Under the pieces are notes generated by a model. That model was not told the DNA's origin. It saw nothing but the letters and a program-made list of their open reading frames with translations, and ran no database searches. A DNA stretch of 5,740 bases from Bacteroidota bacterium (GTDB lineage Bacteria > Bacteroidota > Ignavibacteria > SZUA-365). Location of the stretch: positions 1 to 5,740 of the forward strand of contig JAGTUZ010000169.1 of assembly GCA_018224415.1 (NCBI GenBank), given 5' to 3'. The position numbers and the translations under genes were made by a program. Below, piece by piece: positions 5,335-5,740 of this stretch. Every line of letters begins with the position of its first letter. Within the stretch, counting starts at the first letter, position 1.

Positions 5335-5740
5335 TCACCCCTTCACGCGTTTGAGTTGGAATTCGAGTTCGAGTTTCATGACCTCGCTGATCTTGACAAA
5401 CATGAGCTGTGGAACCTCGATGTTGTGGTCGGTGAGCTTCACTTCGAAATCAGTTTTGATCCGGATTCCGTTGGATGCGGGATTGATGATACCGCGTACG
5501 TCCAGTGCTTTTTTCTTCCCATGGATATCCATGCTCCCCGAGACCATGACTTCGGTCCCCTTCGCGCTTTTCCAGGCGTTGGTGACCTTGCCGCTGTACT
5601 TCGCATACGGGTACTTGTCCGTGTGCAGGTAGTCCTCGCGCATGTGCCGGTTTCGCAGGCCGATGCCGGTGTCGAGCGTACGGAGATCGACCTCGAAATA
5701 CAATTCGCTTCCCGCGGAAAGTTGCTCGCCTTCATGGATG
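5335..5740 (-). CDS. YceI-family protein, 5' end outside the window
   Basis: The C-terminal 134 residues of a YceI-like lipocalin-fold protein; the reading frame stays open to the window edge, so the N-terminus and any signal peptide are not visible. The TTG at 5701-5703 is not a convincing start, since conserved-looking coding sequence (GSELYFEV) runs through it. Family marks are GIGLRNRHMREDYLHTDKYP, YAKYSGKV, SGSMDIHGKKK, and the ending HNIEVPQLMFVKISEVMKLE. YceI proteins are usually periplasmic beta-barrels that bind polyisoprenoid or quinone-like lipids in their central cavity; whether this one does is inference. It is the most upstream visible gene of the minus-strand cluster, 4 nt ahead of the DUF5777 gene, so it probably shares its transcript. 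The promoter would lie beyond the right edge. Confidence 0.9.
   Translation of the reverse strand, partial: IHEGEQLSAGSELYFEVDLRTLDTGIGLRNRHMREDYLHTDKYPYAKYSGKVTNAWKSAKGTEVMVSGSMDIHGKKKALDVRGIINPASNGIRIKTDFEVKLTDHNIEVPQLMFVKISEVMKLELEFQLKRVKG
5338..5343 (-). promoter_or_regulatory. Ribosome binding site of the DUF5777 gene
   Basis: AAGGGG on the minus strand, 7 nt before the ATG at 5330, overlapping the last codons of the YceI gene. It decides for the start at 5330 over the in-frame ATG nine bases downstream, for which the spacing would be 16 nt. Confidence 0.6.

Noticed and set aside
1..5740. CRISPR arrays, tRNA or rRNA genes, insertion sequences, phage genes
   Set aside because: No regularly spaced repeats, RNA gene signatures, transposase-like frames or terminal inverted repeats were seen on either strand.

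Overview
The window (about 56% G+C by eye) looks like a chromosomal segment of a Gram-negative bacterium. The minus-strand genes encode a DUF5777-type outer-membrane beta-barrel, a YceI-family protein, and a coupled flavoprotein and membrane polyferredoxin. DUF5777 barrels are best known from Bacteroidota, Ignavibacteria and related FCB-group lineages, so I place the organism there tentatively. No rRNA or other phylogenetic marker is present to confirm this.

Left part (1-1656, plus strand). A complete AhpD-like carboxymuconolactone decarboxylase/peroxidase-related protein (18-602) is followed by a decayed NAD(P)H-hydrate epimerase (YjeF_N) gene (about 630-1012). An exported peroxiredoxin-like thiol protein (1015-1656) comes next, and its ribosome binding site lies inside the last codons of the epimerase remnant. 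The two intact genes suggest thiol/peroxide chemistry in different compartments: cytoplasm for the first, envelope for the second.

Middle (1657-1785). The two gene blocks converge here. A perfect 19-bp inverted repeat with a 6-nt loop (1718-1761) probably terminates transcription from both sides, and a short GAG repeat lies beside it.

Right part (1786-5740, minus strand). Four tightly packed genes are transcribed from the right edge leftwards: YceI-like protein (5' end outside the window), DUF5777 beta-barrel, FAD/NAD(P)H-dependent oxidoreductase, and an eight-helix membrane protein with a cytoplasmic 4Fe-4S ferredoxin domain (NapH/CcoG-like). Gaps are 4 nt, 30 nt and a 4-nt ATGA overlap, so they very likely form one operon. 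Topology suggests that the soluble flavoenzyme passes electrons from NAD(P)H to the cytoplasmic iron-sulfur domain of the membrane protein, and from there to quinone or a periplasmic acceptor. The YceI and barrel proteins would supply periplasmic and outer-membrane parts. The combined function is not something I recognise as described. It is the most interesting content of the window.
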